In this document: piece by piece, positions 63,814 through 64,000 of the stretch
Numbering within the stretch: the first letter of the stretch is position 1
How the letters are laid out: each line of letters opens with the position of its first letter
From: Nissolia schottii
Taxonomy: Eukaryota > Streptophyta > Magnoliopsida > Fabales > Fabaceae
NCBI GenBank assembly: GCA_003254905.1
Contig: QANU01011901.1
Span: forward strand, 1,005,763 to 1,069,762
DNA: 64,000 nt
Reading direction: 5' to 3'
Program-made: the position numbers and the translations under genes
The notes under the pieces: generated by a model
What the model saw: the letters and a program-made list of their open reading frames with translations, nothing else
Told to the model about the DNA's origin: nothing
The model's database searches: none

Positions 63814-64000
63814 TTATCACGTATGCTTCATGGAGAAGGGAATTATGTCTTCATGGGATAGCCGGACTGGGTTTGGGCTGGGCATGCAGCAGTATCAGCA
63901 ACTGCTACAGTTTATGCAAAGTTTTGCTGTGGCTACTGTAACCTGTTTCTTTTCTTTTCTGGATTTGTAGAACGAGTCAAAAAGGCACAAACTAAATTTT
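63814..64000 (+). other. 3' untranslated region of the Pumilio-24 gene
   Basis: Sequence after the stop codon is unique, without another frame. The transcript end probably lies at or beyond the window edge. Confidence 0.5.

Overview
The window is plant nuclear DNA. Genes have short AT-rich introns with GT-AG borders, and most of the space between them is AT-rich sequence with transposon remains. Four tandem Bet v 1/PR-10 genes, whose first members closely resemble remembered legume PR-10 proteins, point to a papilionoid legume. That is a family-level impression and not a species call. Two runs of N, each beside an (AT)n run, show a draft assembly.

Layout. 1 to about 6400: a decayed Ty3/gypsy (Tat/Retand-like) element on the minus strand, cut by the window edge, with a 1.1-kb non-autonomous hAT transposon nested in it. 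8633-13561: a decayed Ty1/copia (Tork/Tnt1-like) element on the plus strand whose left end is lost in an N gap. 15505-15577: a tRNA-Thr(AGU) gene. 16808-19692: a six-exon DUF789 gene on the minus strand. 19.8-26.8 kb: a gene-poor stretch with a ~108-bp tandem repeat, a Mutator-type MITE, a SINE and a long-spaced direct repeat. 26.9-36.2 kb: the PR-10 cluster, all on the plus strand. One copy looks intact, one has an extra base at the splice junction, one is a pseudogene and one is an intact but divergent copy. A 256-bp hAT MITE with a perfect 8-bp target duplication lies between copies 2 and 3. 37.0-37.8 kb: a heavy-metal-associated isoprenylated protein (HIPP). 39.1-44.3 kb: a 12-exon WDR43/UTP5-like gene on the minus strand. 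45.6-48.1 kb: a GH28 polygalacturonase-like gene on the minus strand. 48.2-58.2 kb: no gene recognised, but a 1-kb fold-back element and a miniature LTR element are present. 58.3-63.8 kb: a 17-exon Pumilio-24/PUF6-like gene.

Exon borders were set by hand from conserved protein sequence plus splice signals. For DUF789, UTP5, GH28, APUM24, HIPP, PR-10 copy 1 and PR-10 copy 4 the joined coding lengths are multiples of three with no internal stop.

Functionally, the genes do not form an operon-like unit. PR-10 proteins are cytosolic ligand-binding and stress proteins. UTP5 and Pumilio-24 homologues both act in nucleolar pre-rRNA processing, but they lie 14 kb apart in opposite orientation. I see no sign of a new multi-gene system. 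The most unusual structures are the 1-kb fold-back carrying G-box cores, the miniature LTR element with an internal minisatellite, and the different fates of the PR-10 copies.
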